The position numbers were made by a program, and so were the translations under genes. The notes beneath the pieces were generated by a model, which was not told the origin of the DNA, searched no databases, and saw only the letters and a program-made list of their open reading frames with translations. Below are positions 43,054-51,381 of a stretch of 64,000 nucleotides of DNA, piece after piece (within the stretch, counting starts at the first letter, position 1; the number at the start of each line of letters is the position of its first letter). The DNA lies in contig NZ_JALXFV010000008.1 of NCBI RefSeq assembly GCF_023699475.1, forward strand, positions 939,741 through 1,003,740, in the 5' to 3' direction. This stretch comes from Halomarina rubra. GTDB lineage: Archaea; Halobacteriota; Halobacteria; Halobacteriales; Haloarculaceae.

Positions 43054-43314
43054 CACTCACTCACTTCACTCACGTCTCTACACACAAACACACAACAACA
43101 GCAACACACAGTTTAGCGACAGCTAACCGCGGGTAGGCTGGCTGGTTGGACCGTGGGGCCGTGGTGGCTTAAGCGTTGTCCCGTTCAGTCCCCCACGTCC
43201 GAATGTTCTTATCCGAATAGCACCCTCTACCATACAAGCCGGCCGACTCGTTCGTCACCCCACTGTCACGCGTGGATTCGCCCGTGAATCGCGTGGTACT
43301 CCTTATAGTCATCA
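43019..43314. other. viral regulatory intergenic region
   Basis: This is the main non-coding gap inside the provirus, about 296 bp. After the operator pair comes a C/A-rich, strand-biased low-complexity tract (about 43050-43110). A dyad GTTTAGCGACAGCTAAC follows at 43111-43127, and TATA-like elements occur near 43168 (GCTTAAG), 43207 (TCTTATCC) and 43302 (CTTATAG). It probably separates the early cluster from the next transcription unit. A replication origin is possible but not shown. Confidence 0.5.
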
Positions 43315-43917
43315 ATGTCCACAACGCCAGAGTCAGCGACGGCCACTGCGGCCGTCTTCGAGCGTCGCGAGCGCATCACCCCGGCCGACCTGTTCGACCA
43401 CTTCGTCTTCTACAGTGATGAGTGGTGTAGCGCGTGTTTCGAGCGCATCCGACGCGTCGGCCACACCGTTGCGACCGACACCGACTCGCTGGGCACGGAG
43501 GGGAACGTCCTCGAAAGCCGCCAGCGCGTCGGCGCGGGCTGTCTCGGGTACGACTACACCACGCACGACAGCCACGGTGAGGTCACCGTCCGCAACGACG
43601 AGGGGCAGGTCGTCGGCACCGAGCCACGGGGGAGCTACGGCCTCCAGCGCACCTACTCGACGCGGACGTACTGTGGTGGGTGTGGGGCGAACAACGGCCA
43701 CGCCCCCGACCTGACGATCTCGAAACGCGAGGCGGTCCGTCGCGCCGACCAGCTCGTCGACTGTCTGCTCGCCCAGGGCGTGCCGGTCAATCGGGCGGCA
43801 CTCAAGCACGTCGTCGCGACGGCCAAAGAGCGCCCGGACCTCGCCGATAGAGACCACGACATCTTCGAGCAGGCGACGGCGTACGCTCGCCGAGAGTACG
43901 TCCGACAACTCGACTGA
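43315..43917 (+). CDS. viral zinc-binding protein
   Basis: A 200-residue protein. Two cysteine clusters, WCSACFERIRR near 42 and YCGGCGANNGH near 121, probably form one interrupted zinc site, as found in many haloarchaeal viral proteins of unknown function. The C-terminal third is helical (SKREAVRRADQLVDCLLAQG). It is the first gene after the regulatory gap. No enzymatic motif is visible. Confidence 0.65.
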   Translation: MSTTPESATATAAVFERRERITPADLFDHFVFYSDEWCSACFERIRRVGHTVATDTDSLGTEGNVLESRQRVGAGCLGYDYTTHDSHGEVTVRNDEGQVVGTEPRGSYGLQRTYSTRTYCGGCGANNGHAPDLTISKREAVRRADQLVDCLLAQGVPVNRAALKHVVATAKERPDLADRDHDIFEQATAYARREYVRQLD

Positions 43918-44019
43918 CTCACTCGCGGTGGACTTGGGCCGGGGCGACACTCGTCCGTTCGTCTGTCATCCCCCGACGGCTTCCTCTCCGCCCCGGCCCG
44001 CCACACACGCGATTGAGCC

Positions 44020-44205
44020 ATGTCTACCCAACCGCGCATCGTCACGTTCGAACCGTTCCGCGGCCGCCGCCGGACTGGCGAGGTCGTCGAGACCTCCCTG
44101 GAGATGGTCGGCGACTGTCGCGCCGAAGTGTTCCACACCGTCGCCGTCGACGGCTGCAGTACCCGCTTTCGCGTCCCAGCGCGGGACGTCACCACTCATG
44201 AATGA
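44020..44205 (+). CDS. viral hypothetical protein
   Basis: A 61-residue beta-rich protein (RIVTFEPFRGRRRTGEVVET, then CRAEVFHTVAVDGCSTRFRV). No family is recognised. A competing frame from 44013 has poorer composition. Its stop overlaps the next ATG (ATGA). Confidence 0.5.
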   Translation: MSTQPRIVTFEPFRGRRRTGEVVETSLEMVGDCRAEVFHTVAVDGCSTRFRVPARDVTTHE

Positions 44206-44417
44206 CTGTCCGCGACGTCCTGACGGCCGACAACCTCGTCGTGACGGGGCTGTTCGCCCTGCTTGTGTACGTCGTCGTCAGCGACGTTCGTCGCCCGGGG
44301 TTCTCGCCAACGTGGTATCTCTACCTGGGCTTGCTGGCGGCCATGCTGGTCGTGATGGGTTATTCCATCGACTCGCAGTGGTTCTCGGCCGGTCGGCGGG
44401 GGGACGATAGCGAATGA
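44202..44417 (+). CDS. viral small membrane protein (two helices)
   Basis: A 71-residue protein with two membrane helices (about 12-28 and 38-55). It ends with an acidic tail, and its stop overlaps the following ATG. With the next gene and two more membrane proteins downstream it makes a membrane-protein set that could include holin, exclusion or egress functions; none can be assigned. Confidence 0.6.
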   Translation: MTVRDVLTADNLVVTGLFALLVYVVVSDVRRPGFSPTWYLYLGLLAAMLVVMGYSIDSQWFSAGRRGDDSE

Positions 44418-44701
44418 GTCGCTACGCACTGCCGGCGGACCTCCAACTCGCCCTCAAGATCGGGCTGGTCGCCGGCTTGCTGTTGGTCGCGCTCGCCGTC
44501 CTCCTGTTCATCGCCAAGCGTGACTATCGCTGGGAGCCGGCGAAACTGGCGGCGTGGGGTGGGGTCGTCTTGCTCCTCTCGGGTGCGCCGTGGTTTTCGG
44601 TCGCCGGGGACGCGGCGTTCGCCATCGCCATCGCGTTCGTCTTCGCGTTCGGTATCGGCCTCGTCCAGTTCACCCGCCTCTGGGAGCGCACACACACATG
44701 A
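44414..44701 (+). CDS. viral small membrane protein (three helices)
   Basis: A 95-residue protein with three membrane helices (about 14-32, 45-60, 68-86) and short basic ends. Coupled by ATGA to both neighbours. Its size and helix number fit a class I holin-like protein, but haloviral holins are poorly known and lysis genes are not evident nearby. Confidence 0.6.
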   Translation: MSRYALPADLQLALKIGLVAGLLLVALAVLLFIAKRDYRWEPAKLAAWGGVVLLLSGAPWFSVAGDAAFAIAIAFVFAFGIGLVQFTRLWERTHT

Positions 44702-45912
44702 CAGACCTCACCCCACGACAGCAGGACGTCTCGGACATCATCGACGACCACGACGGCGCGGTCGCCCCGCACGTCATCGCCGACGAGCTGGGCGTCATCA
44801 CCTCGACCGTTCGCGACCACGCCCGGGCGCTGGAGGACGTCGAATACGACGCCAGTGTCTCTCAGTACGTTCGGGAGGGGACCGACGTCGACCCCGAGGC
44901 CGACGACGTCAAGCCGGACGACTCCGCCCGCGTGGAGTTCGAGGCCGAGCAACTCGTCCACCCACTCCAACACGGTGGGCTGACGTTCACCGAGGCGGGC
45001 GACCGCTACGGTATCTCCGAGCACGTCTTCCGCAATCGCCTGGACGAACTCCGACTGTCGGGGTACACCATCGACTTCAAGGAACTCGATGCGGAGGGCA
45101 CCCGGCGGTGGTTCATCCCCGAAGAGCGAGACAAACGCTTCCGCGTCGGTGATGGCGACGGTCGGTACAAGTTCGGCGTTATCTCCGACACGCATCTTGG
45201 GAGTGCAGCCGAGCACCTCGAAGAACTCCACGACTACTACGACCGCGTGGCTGCGGACCCCGACATCGAGTACGTGTTCCACGCGGGGGACATCTCGGAT
45301 GGGTGGAAGGTCCACAAGGGCCATACAGAGGCGCTCAAAGGCGAGGCGACGGGCTGGAAGCGTCTGCGCGAGTACGTCATCGAGCACTACCCTCGGCGGG
45401 AGGGCATCACGACCATCTTCATCGAGGGGAATCACGACCACAAGCTGAAACGGCGGACGGGCATCTCGCTGGGTAAACAGATCGCCGCCGAGCGCGAGGA
45501 CCTCATCTACGCCGGGGACAGTCAGGCCCGGTTTGTCTTCGACCCCGAGCACGACATCGACCTCGAACTCATCCACCCGTCGGGCGGCCAGCCCTACACA
45601 GTGGGCTATCGACTCCAGACGCTCTACCGGGAACGCCCGGCGAGCGAACGCCCGACCATCGCCGTCATCGGCCACCTCCACGGGAGCATGTTCGCCAAAG
45701 CCGAGGGCGTGCTGGGTTTCTATGCGGGCTGCTGGAAGGGAATCACGACCTACGGCAAGCGCAAGGGCCACTCGACGGAGATCGGCGGGTGGATACTCAC
45801 CCTGGAGGTGGAGGCGGGCGAGGTACGCCGGCTGACCCCCGACTGGATTAGCTACGAGCCGATGGACGCTTCGAACACCCACGACATGCAGGACCTCGCG
45901 GAGTTGCAGTGA
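44698..45912 (+). CDS. viral HTH-metallophosphoesterase
   Basis: A 404-residue protein. An N-terminal winged helix (about 5-50; QQDVSDIIDDHDGAVAPHVI) and a second HTH-like block (about 90-125) precede a calcineurin-like phosphoesterase domain. The metal site is complete: D164/H166 (ISDTHLG), D198 (HAGDIS), GNHD at 244-247, H293, and H326/H328 (GHLHGS). It could act on nucleic-acid ends or on nucleotides, perhaps in replication or counter-defence. Comparable genes occur in other haloviruses next to packaging modules. Confidence 0.82.
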   Translation: MTDLTPRQQDVSDIIDDHDGAVAPHVIADELGVITSTVRDHARALEDVEYDASVSQYVREGTDVDPEADDVKPDDSARVEFEAEQLVHPLQHGGLTFTEAGDRYGISEHVFRNRLDELRLSGYTIDFKELDAEGTRRWFIPEERDKRFRVGDGDGRYKFGVISDTHLGSAAEHLEELHDYYDRVAADPDIEYVFHAGDISDGWKVHKGHTEALKGEATGWKRLREYVIEHYPRREGITTIFIEGNHDHKLKRRTGISLGKQIAAEREDLIYAGDSQARFVFDPEHDIDLELIHPSGGQPYTVGYRLQTLYRERPASERPTIAVIGHLHGSMFAKAEGVLGFYAGCWKGITTYGKRKGHSTEIGGWILTLEVEAGEVRRLTPDWISYEPMDASNTHDMQDLAELQ

Positions 45913-46046
45913 TGGCCCACCACCCACCCGCCTACGTCGGGCCGAAGACGGCCCAGCCGTGTGTCCACCCCGACTGTGACGCCGTTCGCTTTTCTCGAAC
46001 CGCGTCACTGGACGACGAGTGGGCCTGCCCCCAACACAACTACTAA
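45912..46046 (+). CDS. viral mini-protein with Cys/His zinc motif
   Basis: A 44-residue protein: CVHPDC near 17 and CPQH near the C terminus make a C3H-type zinc site. Its ATG overlaps the stop of the phosphoesterase gene by one base, and the membrane gene follows 2 bp later. Function unknown. Confidence 0.58.
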   Translation: MAHHPPAYVGPKTAQPCVHPDCDAVRFSRTASLDDEWACPQHNY

Positions 46047-46048
46047 CG

Positions 46049-46363
46049 ATGCTCTCGAAACTCATCCAGTTCATCCGCGAGGCCGGCAGTGCCTCCGAGG
46101 CGAGTCACGACCGCGACGGCTTCCTCTCGAACCACGCCGAGACGCACGCCATTGGCATGGGTCTCTCGCTGGGGTTCGCGGCCGGCGCACTCAACCAACT
46201 CTCGCTGGTGGGGGTCGTCGTCTCCCTCGCCGTCTACGGCCGGGCGGGTGAGACGAATCTGGACGCGAAGATCGTCGAGGACGTCCGCCAGGAACCACAC
46301 TACGCCCTCGGCGCACTCGTCGTGGGTGTCTTGCTGGGGGTCGCGACGCGCTTCCTGCTATGA
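46049..46363 (+). CDS. viral membrane protein
   Basis: A 104-residue protein: an N-terminal amphipathic helix (LSKLIQFIREAGSASEASHD), then HAETHAIGMGLSLGFAAGAL and two or three membrane helices, one at the extreme C terminus (GALVVGVLLGVATRFLL). No family is recognised. Part of the viral membrane-protein set before the packaging genes. Confidence 0.6.
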   Translation: MLSKLIQFIREAGSASEASHDRDGFLSNHAETHAIGMGLSLGFAAGALNQLSLVGVVVSLAVYGRAGETNLDAKIVEDVRQEPHYALGALVVGVLLGVATRFLL

Positions 46364-46366
46364 CCG

Positions 46367-46540
46367 ATGTTCCACGCACACACAGCAACGATTCGCCTCG
46401 ACGGACGAGCGTTCGAGACGGGACGGCACCGCACGCAGCCCGCGCCCACCCGAGCCGCCGTGGTCAGTCGCCGCCTCTCGCCGACGATGCGGGCGCGAAT
46501 CAACGCCATCGCCAGCCGACAACCGACGACCATCGCCTGA
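46367..46540 (+). CDS. viral basic mini-protein
   Basis: A 57-residue basic protein (FHAHTATIRLDGRAFETGRH, then RAAVVSRRLSPTMRARINAI). It is chosen over the other frame because its third codon positions are clearly richer in G/C (about 79 versus 67 percent by hand count). The alternative is a single 118-residue product from the ATG at 46360 that runs through to 46716. Function unknown. Confidence 0.42.
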   Translation: MFHAHTATIRLDGRAFETGRHRTQPAPTRAAVVSRRLSPTMRARINAIASRQPTTIA

Positions 46541-46557
46541 CGTCGTGGGAACTCGTG

Positions 46558-46716
46558 ATGTACTGCTGTGGCGTCGTCGAAGTCGCGACGGCCCTCGCTG
46601 ACGTCGTGCTGGCGACGGTCGGCACCCACACACCCCAGCACTCCTACGCCATCCTCCCGGCCTTCATCGTGGGCTACGTTTACCTCCGACTTCTCCGGCG
46701 CTACTCCGCACCATGA
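46558..46716 (+). CDS. viral small membrane protein
   Basis: A 52-residue protein with two hydrophobic helices (CCGVVEVATALADVVLATVG and YAILPAFIVGYVYLRLL) and a basic end. A GTG at 46555 is an alternative start. The same frame is open upstream to an ATG at 46360. The stop overlaps the next ATG (ATGA). Confidence 0.48.
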   Translation: MYCCGVVEVATALADVVLATVGTHTPQHSYAILPAFIVGYVYLRLLRRYSAP

Positions 46717-46859
46717 CTGCCATCTGCGAGAACTGTTCGGCCGCCGTGAGTACGCAGTACGCCCGCGTGCTGGGCGATAACGACGACACGGTCCACGCCT
46801 GCCCGAACTGCACCACCCTGCGCGACGTCTCGGATGGGGCGGCCGCGGACACGACATAG
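46713..46859 (+). CDS. viral zinc-ribbon mini-protein
   Basis: A 48-residue protein with CENC and CPNC pairs 24 residues apart and no other recognisable feature: a minimal zinc ribbon. Coupled to the membrane gene before it by ATGA; a TATA-like TGTTATCTG follows at about 46868 before the next gene. Confidence 0.58.
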   Translation: MTAICENCSAAVSTQYARVLGDNDDTVHACPNCTTLRDVSDGAAADTT

Positions 46860-46897
46860 CCCCGAACTGTTATCTGTTCGTACACCGACAGACAGGC

Positions 46898-47098
46898 ATG
46901 GGAGCACTCCTCAGAGTCGTGTGGTTCTGTTTCGTGGGCTGGTGGCTGGGGCCGCTGTGGTTCCTCGGCAGTCTCGCCATCATGGCGACGGTCGTGTTGT
47001 TCCCCATCGGGGCGTACACGGCCGCGAAGACGTGGGCGGTGATGACGCTCAAGACCAGCCCGAAGACCATTGTCGTCGAAGCACAGCAACAGAACTGA
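46898..47098 (+). CDS. viral YccF-like membrane protein
   Basis: A 66-residue protein with two helices. The sequence VWFCFVGWWLGPLWFLGSLA resembles the YccF/DUF307 inner-membrane domain, and a second helix carries a proline-glycine (FPIGAY). The family's role is unknown. It is separated from the preceding gene by 38 bp containing a TATA-like element and precedes TerS by 57 bp. Confidence 0.6.
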   Translation: MGALLRVVWFCFVGWWLGPLWFLGSLAIMATVVLFPIGAYTAAKTWAVMTLKTSPKTIVVEAQQQN

Positions 47099-47155
47099 GC
47101 GGCCTTTCTCTCGACGCGCTCGCCGCTTCTGAGCGGCCCCTGTAGAAAACACGCC

Positions 47156-47743
47156 ATGGAGGACCGCAACTACGCCGACGAGTGTGGTGACCACGGTGGC
47201 ACCAACCGCGACGGCGACCCGTGTGGTCGTGCAGCGGGCTGGGGCACTGACTTCGACTCGGGGAAGTGCCGCCAGCATCGCGGGACGTCGCCCGATGGGA
47301 AGAGTCACGAGGGCAACGGCAACGCCATCACCCACGGCGCGACCGCGGACCCGACGAACCTGTACGAGAATCTGACGGGCGCACAGGCCGAGTGGGTGGA
47401 CGCGAAGGTCGAAGCGTACTGCGAGCCGCGGGGCATCACCGAGGACGAGCCGGGCCACGCCCTCGTCCGGCTCGGTGTGATGCACCTGTTCCAGGCGATG
47501 CGGGCACACGGCGAACTCGCGAAGGACGGGCAGTCGCGAACGAAGGTCGTCGGTGTCGCCGAACACGGCCCGGTCACCGACGAGGTGGCCCACTACCTCA
47601 ACGACGTGGCGAGCGGCCACACTCGCGATTACCGCATGGCGATGAAAGACGCCGGTGTGCTGGACGACCCTGAATCGCAGAAGGCGGACGCTATTGACCA
47701 GCTGGGAGACGGCGCGACACTCGTCTTCGCCGATGACACATGA
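47156..47743 (+). CDS. terminase small subunit-like protein
   Basis: A 195-residue protein immediately upstream of TerL (ATGA overlap). It has the haloviral TerS pattern: a zinc-like N-terminal part (CGDHGGTNRDGDPCGRAAGW, then KCRQHRG) and the motif GNGNAITHG. A helical body and a C-terminal oligomerisation-like segment follow. It would recognise the packaging site and regulate TerL. The identification rests on motif and position. Confidence 0.75.
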   Translation: MEDRNYADECGDHGGTNRDGDPCGRAAGWGTDFDSGKCRQHRGTSPDGKSHEGNGNAITHGATADPTNLYENLTGAQAEWVDAKVEAYCEPRGITEDEPGHALVRLGVMHLFQAMRAHGELAKDGQSRTKVVGVAEHGPVTDEVAHYLNDVASGHTRDYRMAMKDAGVLDDPESQKADAIDQLGDGATLVFADDT

Positions 47744-48972
47744 GTACAACCAACGCCGTCGATGAGGTCCGCTTGGAGTGGTCGCCCCACCCGGGCCAAC
47801 AGGACATTCTCAGCGACGACTCGCGGTTCAAGATCGTCGCCTGCGGCCGACGGTGGGGTAAGACTGAGTGCGCGGCAAAGTGGCTGGTCGGCCAGGCGCT
47901 CGCCCCCGAGGCAGACCTCGTTTGGTGGGTCGGCCCGGGTTACGAAGTCGTCGACCCTGGCTACTACGCCGTCCTCGACACACTCCCCGACCGCCTCATC
48001 GCCGACACGAAGGAGTCCAAACCCTACCACATTGACCTCGTCTACGGGGCACGCATCGCCTTCCGCACGACGAAGTCCGACAGTAACGTCGGCGTCGGGC
48101 TGGACGCACTGGTCATCGACGAGGCCGCGCAGGTGAGCAAGCAACGCTGGACTCGCGACCTACGGCCGACGCTCTCGGACACGCTCGGTAAGATGATGGC
48201 TATCTCGACGCCACGGGGGCGCAACTGGTTCCACGACTACTTTCAGCGGGGCCAGTCCCCCGATCACGACGACGTCGCGAGTTGGACGGCCCCTACGTAC
48301 GACAATCCTCACATCCCCGACTCGGAGGTCGATGCCGCTCGTGACGAGGTCCCTGAGCGCGTCTTTCAACAGGAGTACCTCGCCGAGTTCATCGACGACG
48401 CTGGGGGCGTCTTCGAGCGAGTCCGCGACCGTATCGTCGAGGACTACCATCTCGACGAGACCGAGGGATCCGGGCCGTATGCGACGGGCGTCGACTTCGC
48501 CCGGCATCAGGACTATACGGTCATCCACACGCTCGACAGCAAAGGGATCACAGTCTACCACGAGCGCCTCCGAAACGTCTCGTGGCCACAGATCCAACGC
48601 CGAGTCGAGACGGCGGCCGGCACCTATCCCGGAACCGTCGCGGTTGACGCCTCCCGGGACAACAAAATCGTCGGCGACCTCGCCGAGGCAGGCGTGAACG
48701 TCCGCCCGGTAAAGTTCACCGCTCCGAGGAAACGCCAGCTCGTTGAGAACCTCGTCACACAGATCGAACAGGAGGCAGTCACCATCCCCGACCTCCCGGT
48801 CCTCGTGACCGAACTCCAACTGTTCGAGTACGACGTCACCAAGGCTGGCAACGTCCGGTACCACGCGCCAGAAGGCCACCACGATGACTGTGTTGACGCG
48901 TTTGCACTGGCGGCCGATGCGCGCCACCGCACTCCTCAGGACACCAACCGCTCGTTCGCCCGTTCCTTCTAA
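47740..48972 (+). CDS. terL: terminase large subunit
   Basis: A 410-residue packaging motor. The ATPase half has Walker A CGRRWGKT at 35-42, Walker B ALVIDEAA (D127/E128) and the coupling motif STPRG at 156-160. The nuclease half has the RNase H-like acidic residues D252 (GVDFARHQD), D303 (AVDASR) and D382/D383/D386 (HHDDCVDAFA). It cuts and pumps genomic DNA into the prohead through the portal. All key residues are present, so the enzyme looks functional. Confidence 0.95.
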   Translation: MSTTNAVDEVRLEWSPHPGQQDILSDDSRFKIVACGRRWGKTECAAKWLVGQALAPEADLVWWVGPGYEVVDPGYYAVLDTLPDRLIADTKESKPYHIDLVYGARIAFRTTKSDSNVGVGLDALVIDEAAQVSKQRWTRDLRPTLSDTLGKMMAISTPRGRNWFHDYFQRGQSPDHDDVASWTAPTYDNPHIPDSEVDAARDEVPERVFQQEYLAEFIDDAGGVFERVRDRIVEDYHLDETEGSGPYATGVDFARHQDYTVIHTLDSKGITVYHERLRNVSWPQIQRRVETAAGTYPGTVAVDASRDNKIVGDLAEAGVNVRPVKFTAPRKRQLVENLVTQIEQEAVTIPDLPVLVTELQLFEYDVTKAGNVRYHAPEGHHDDCVDAFALAADARHRTPQDTNRSFARSF

Positions 48973-48974
48973 TC

Positions 48975-49085
48975 ATGCACCACGATAGCGACACCTGCCC
49001 CGACTGTGGCGACCCGCTTGACAACCCCTTCGCTGCTGCCCGTGGTCACCACCGCGACTGCGCTCCTGAGGCGATTTCCAAATGA
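48975..49085 (+). CDS. viral zinc-finger mini-protein between terminase and portal
   Basis: A 36-residue protein: CPDCGDPLDNPF and HHRDC give a C3H zinc site. The start lies 2 bp after the TerL stop and its stop overlaps the portal ATG (ATGA). The conserved-looking GHHRDC end is typical of small haloviral and haloarchaeal zinc peptides. Function unknown. Confidence 0.6.
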   Translation: MHHDSDTCPDCGDPLDNPFAAARGHHRDCAPEAISK

Positions 49086-50602
49086 CTGAGGATACCGACG
49101 CTGTTCGCACCTTCGGCGGTGGCGACGGCCGAGACGCGTGGGCGAAACTTCGCGACCCGGAGTACAGCGACGACCGAACTGAGAAAGCCACCACCAGCCA
49201 GCAACACGACACGGACGACCCACACACGCAGGTCGAGTGGTACACCCCACCGTACCCGCCGACGAATCTGGCACTGCTGCTCGAACGCTCGGAGACGCAC
49301 AAGGCGTGTGTCCACGCCAAGGCCCAGGGTGTCTCGGGGTACGGCTTCAGTATCGTCCCGCACGAGCAGACCGACGCCGACTCGCCCCCTGGCGAGGAGA
49401 CTATCCGGGAGTTCTGGCACGGCGCGGATTCGACGTTCCAGCTCGGCCCGGACGAGCAACCCGCCAGTCCGGCGGCTGTCCTCGAACAGTCCGAAGTCGA
49501 CTACCAGTCCATCGGCTACTCGGCCATCGAGATCCTCCTCAACGACACGACCGCGACGCCGACGGGGCTTGCACACGTCCCGGCTCATACCATCCGCAAG
49601 CGCAGGGGCGACCCAGGCTACGTGCAGGTCGACCCGGACACCGATATCATCGAGGGCTATTACGCCCCGGCGGGCGCACGCTTCGGCGACAAGCAGGTGT
49701 TCATAGACGCCGACGACGGGTCGGTCGGCTCTTCTGTGGCCGACGTCGACACGCCGGCCAACGAGCTGCTGGTCGAGCGCAATTACTCAGCGCTTGCGCC
49801 CCACTACGGCATTCCGGACATCGTCCCGGCGATGCAGACGCTACTGGGCGACATCGCCGCCCGCCAGTACAACGTCCGGTTCTTCGAAAACGACGCCATC
49901 CCACGGTTTGCCGTCATCGTCGAGGGGGGTGAACTCACCGAGGATGCCTGGACGGAACTCGAAGCGAAGTTCGACGACCTCCGAGCCGACGAGAACAGTC
50001 ATCGAGGCGTCATCCTCGAAGCGGTCTCGGGTGCGGCGGCGAGTTTCGAAGACGCCCACAACGTCAGCCTCCGTATCGAACCACTCACTGTGGGGGTCGA
50101 AGAGGACGCCTCGTTCATCGAGTACCGCAAGGAGAACGAGCACGACATCCTCAAGGCGCACGCCGTCCCGCCGGTTATCGCCAACCGCACGGAGTCGGTC
50201 AACTATGCGAACGCCGAGGCCCAGCGCCAGGAGTTCGCCCAGTCGACGGTTCGCCCCCGCCAGCAACAGAAGGCTGCCCGCCTGTTCGAGACACTCCACC
50301 GGACGATGCTCGGTGTGGATGGGTGGACCATCGACTTCCACCTCCACGGCGGCGAGAACGAAGAACGACAGGCGAAGGTGGACAAGCTCCGCATCGAAGG
50401 CACGGCGGGCGTGATGACCGTCGACGAGGCGCGCCAGGAGATCGGGAAGGAACCACTGGGCGCACCGCTGGGCAACATGTTGGTGTCTGAACTCACGGCC
50501 AGCAACGCGCTGGGCGGCGAGACCGACGACGACAGTGTGGACGAGGCTGACACAGAGGCGGCCGCGCCAGACTACGCCATCCCGACCAGCGCCGACGACT
50601 GA
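49082..50602 (+). CDS. portal protein
   Basis: A 506-residue phage portal protein (PBSX/HK97-like). The N-terminal half contains SGYGFSIVPHEQ and the wing-like region DYQSIGYSAIEILLND. The C-terminal half holds VPPVIANRTESVNYANAEAQ, the conserved portal segment before the clip and stem, and an acidic tail. Twelve copies would form the DNA entry channel at one capsid vertex. Position after TerL and before a minor head protein supports the call. Confidence 0.9.
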   Translation: MTEDTDAVRTFGGGDGRDAWAKLRDPEYSDDRTEKATTSQQHDTDDPHTQVEWYTPPYPPTNLALLLERSETHKACVHAKAQGVSGYGFSIVPHEQTDADSPPGEETIREFWHGADSTFQLGPDEQPASPAAVLEQSEVDYQSIGYSAIEILLNDTTATPTGLAHVPAHTIRKRRGDPGYVQVDPDTDIIEGYYAPAGARFGDKQVFIDADDGSVGSSVADVDTPANELLVERNYSALAPHYGIPDIVPAMQTLLGDIAARQYNVRFFENDAIPRFAVIVEGGELTEDAWTELEAKFDDLRADENSHRGVILEAVSGAAASFEDAHNVSLRIEPLTVGVEEDASFIEYRKENEHDILKAHAVPPVIANRTESVNYANAEAQRQEFAQSTVRPRQQQKAARLFETLHRTMLGVDGWTIDFHLHGGENEERQAKVDKLRIEGTAGVMTVDEARQEIGKEPLGAPLGNMLVSELTASNALGGETDDDSVDEADTEAAAPDYAIPTSADD

Positions 50603-51369
50603 TGTGTGACGTTTGCGCGGCCAACCGACATCTCCTCACGAAGGCCTCACCACCAGAGGAGCGAGCCGAGGAGCGGTTCATCGAGGCGTTCATCGACGTC
50701 CTCCAAGAGTGGCATGACGATATTCTCGCTGCGCTCGGTACTGAGCAACTTCCGCTGGCACGCGACCGGGCGCTCCGGCGGGCGCTGGGACGCATCTTCG
50801 AGACCCATCGCGAGAGTTTCCGAGCCTCCTACGAGGCGTTCTATGAAGACGCCGCCGCAGCCGGCCGCGCGACAGCCATCCAGCGCCACGACCTGGACGT
50901 TTCCGACGAACTGAGGGACGCACTCGTCCGACGACTCCAGCGCCAGGCCCGTGATGCGGCGGACGCCGTCGGCGAGCGGATGACCGACGACGTCACCGAG
51001 GCCATCCGTGACGCGTTCGACGACGGGCTGGGCGCGCCGGCCATCGAAGACGCACTCAAAAACGACGTCTTCCCGATGATGCGAGGCTACGAGGCCGAGC
51101 GGGCCGCCCGCACCGGTGGGACCACCGCATCAAATCGGGGCGCACTCTCCTCAATCTCCGATGCGGGCGCGCCGGGCAAGACGTGGCTCGCGACTGACGG
51201 GCCACGCACTCGCGAGTCGCACGAAGATGCCGACAACCAGACCGTCCCTATCGGCGGGACGTTCACCACGGGCGCGGGTAACAGCGCGCGCTACCCCGGC
51301 GACCCGTCGCTCCCACTGAGCGACCGGATGCAATGTCGCTGCGGCCTGGCCCCCGCGTGGACCCTCTAA
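50602..51369 (+). CDS. minor head protein (SPP1 gp7 / Mu F-like)
   Basis: A 255-residue phage head morphogenesis protein. A helical N-terminal domain leads to the conserved C-terminal Mu F-like motif: TDGPRTRESHEDADNQTVPI ... FTTGAGNSARYPGDPSLPL and a Cys/His end, MQCRCG. The family associates with the portal inside the prohead. It overlaps the portal stop by one base. Confidence 0.87.
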   Translation: MCDVCAANRHLLTKASPPEERAEERFIEAFIDVLQEWHDDILAALGTEQLPLARDRALRRALGRIFETHRESFRASYEAFYEDAAAAGRATAIQRHDLDVSDELRDALVRRLQRQARDAADAVGERMTDDVTEAIRDAFDDGLGAPAIEDALKNDVFPMMRGYEAERAARTGGTTASNRGALSSISDAGAPGKTWLATDGPRTRESHEDADNQTVPIGGTFTTGAGNSARYPGDPSLPLSDRMQCRCGLAPAWTL

Positions 51370-51381
51370 CCCAGTGATTTC

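Noticed and set aside
43050..43110. C/A-rich repetitive tract considered as a CRISPR or iteron array
   Set aside because: No unit of constant length repeats with spacers; it is simple low-complexity sequence.
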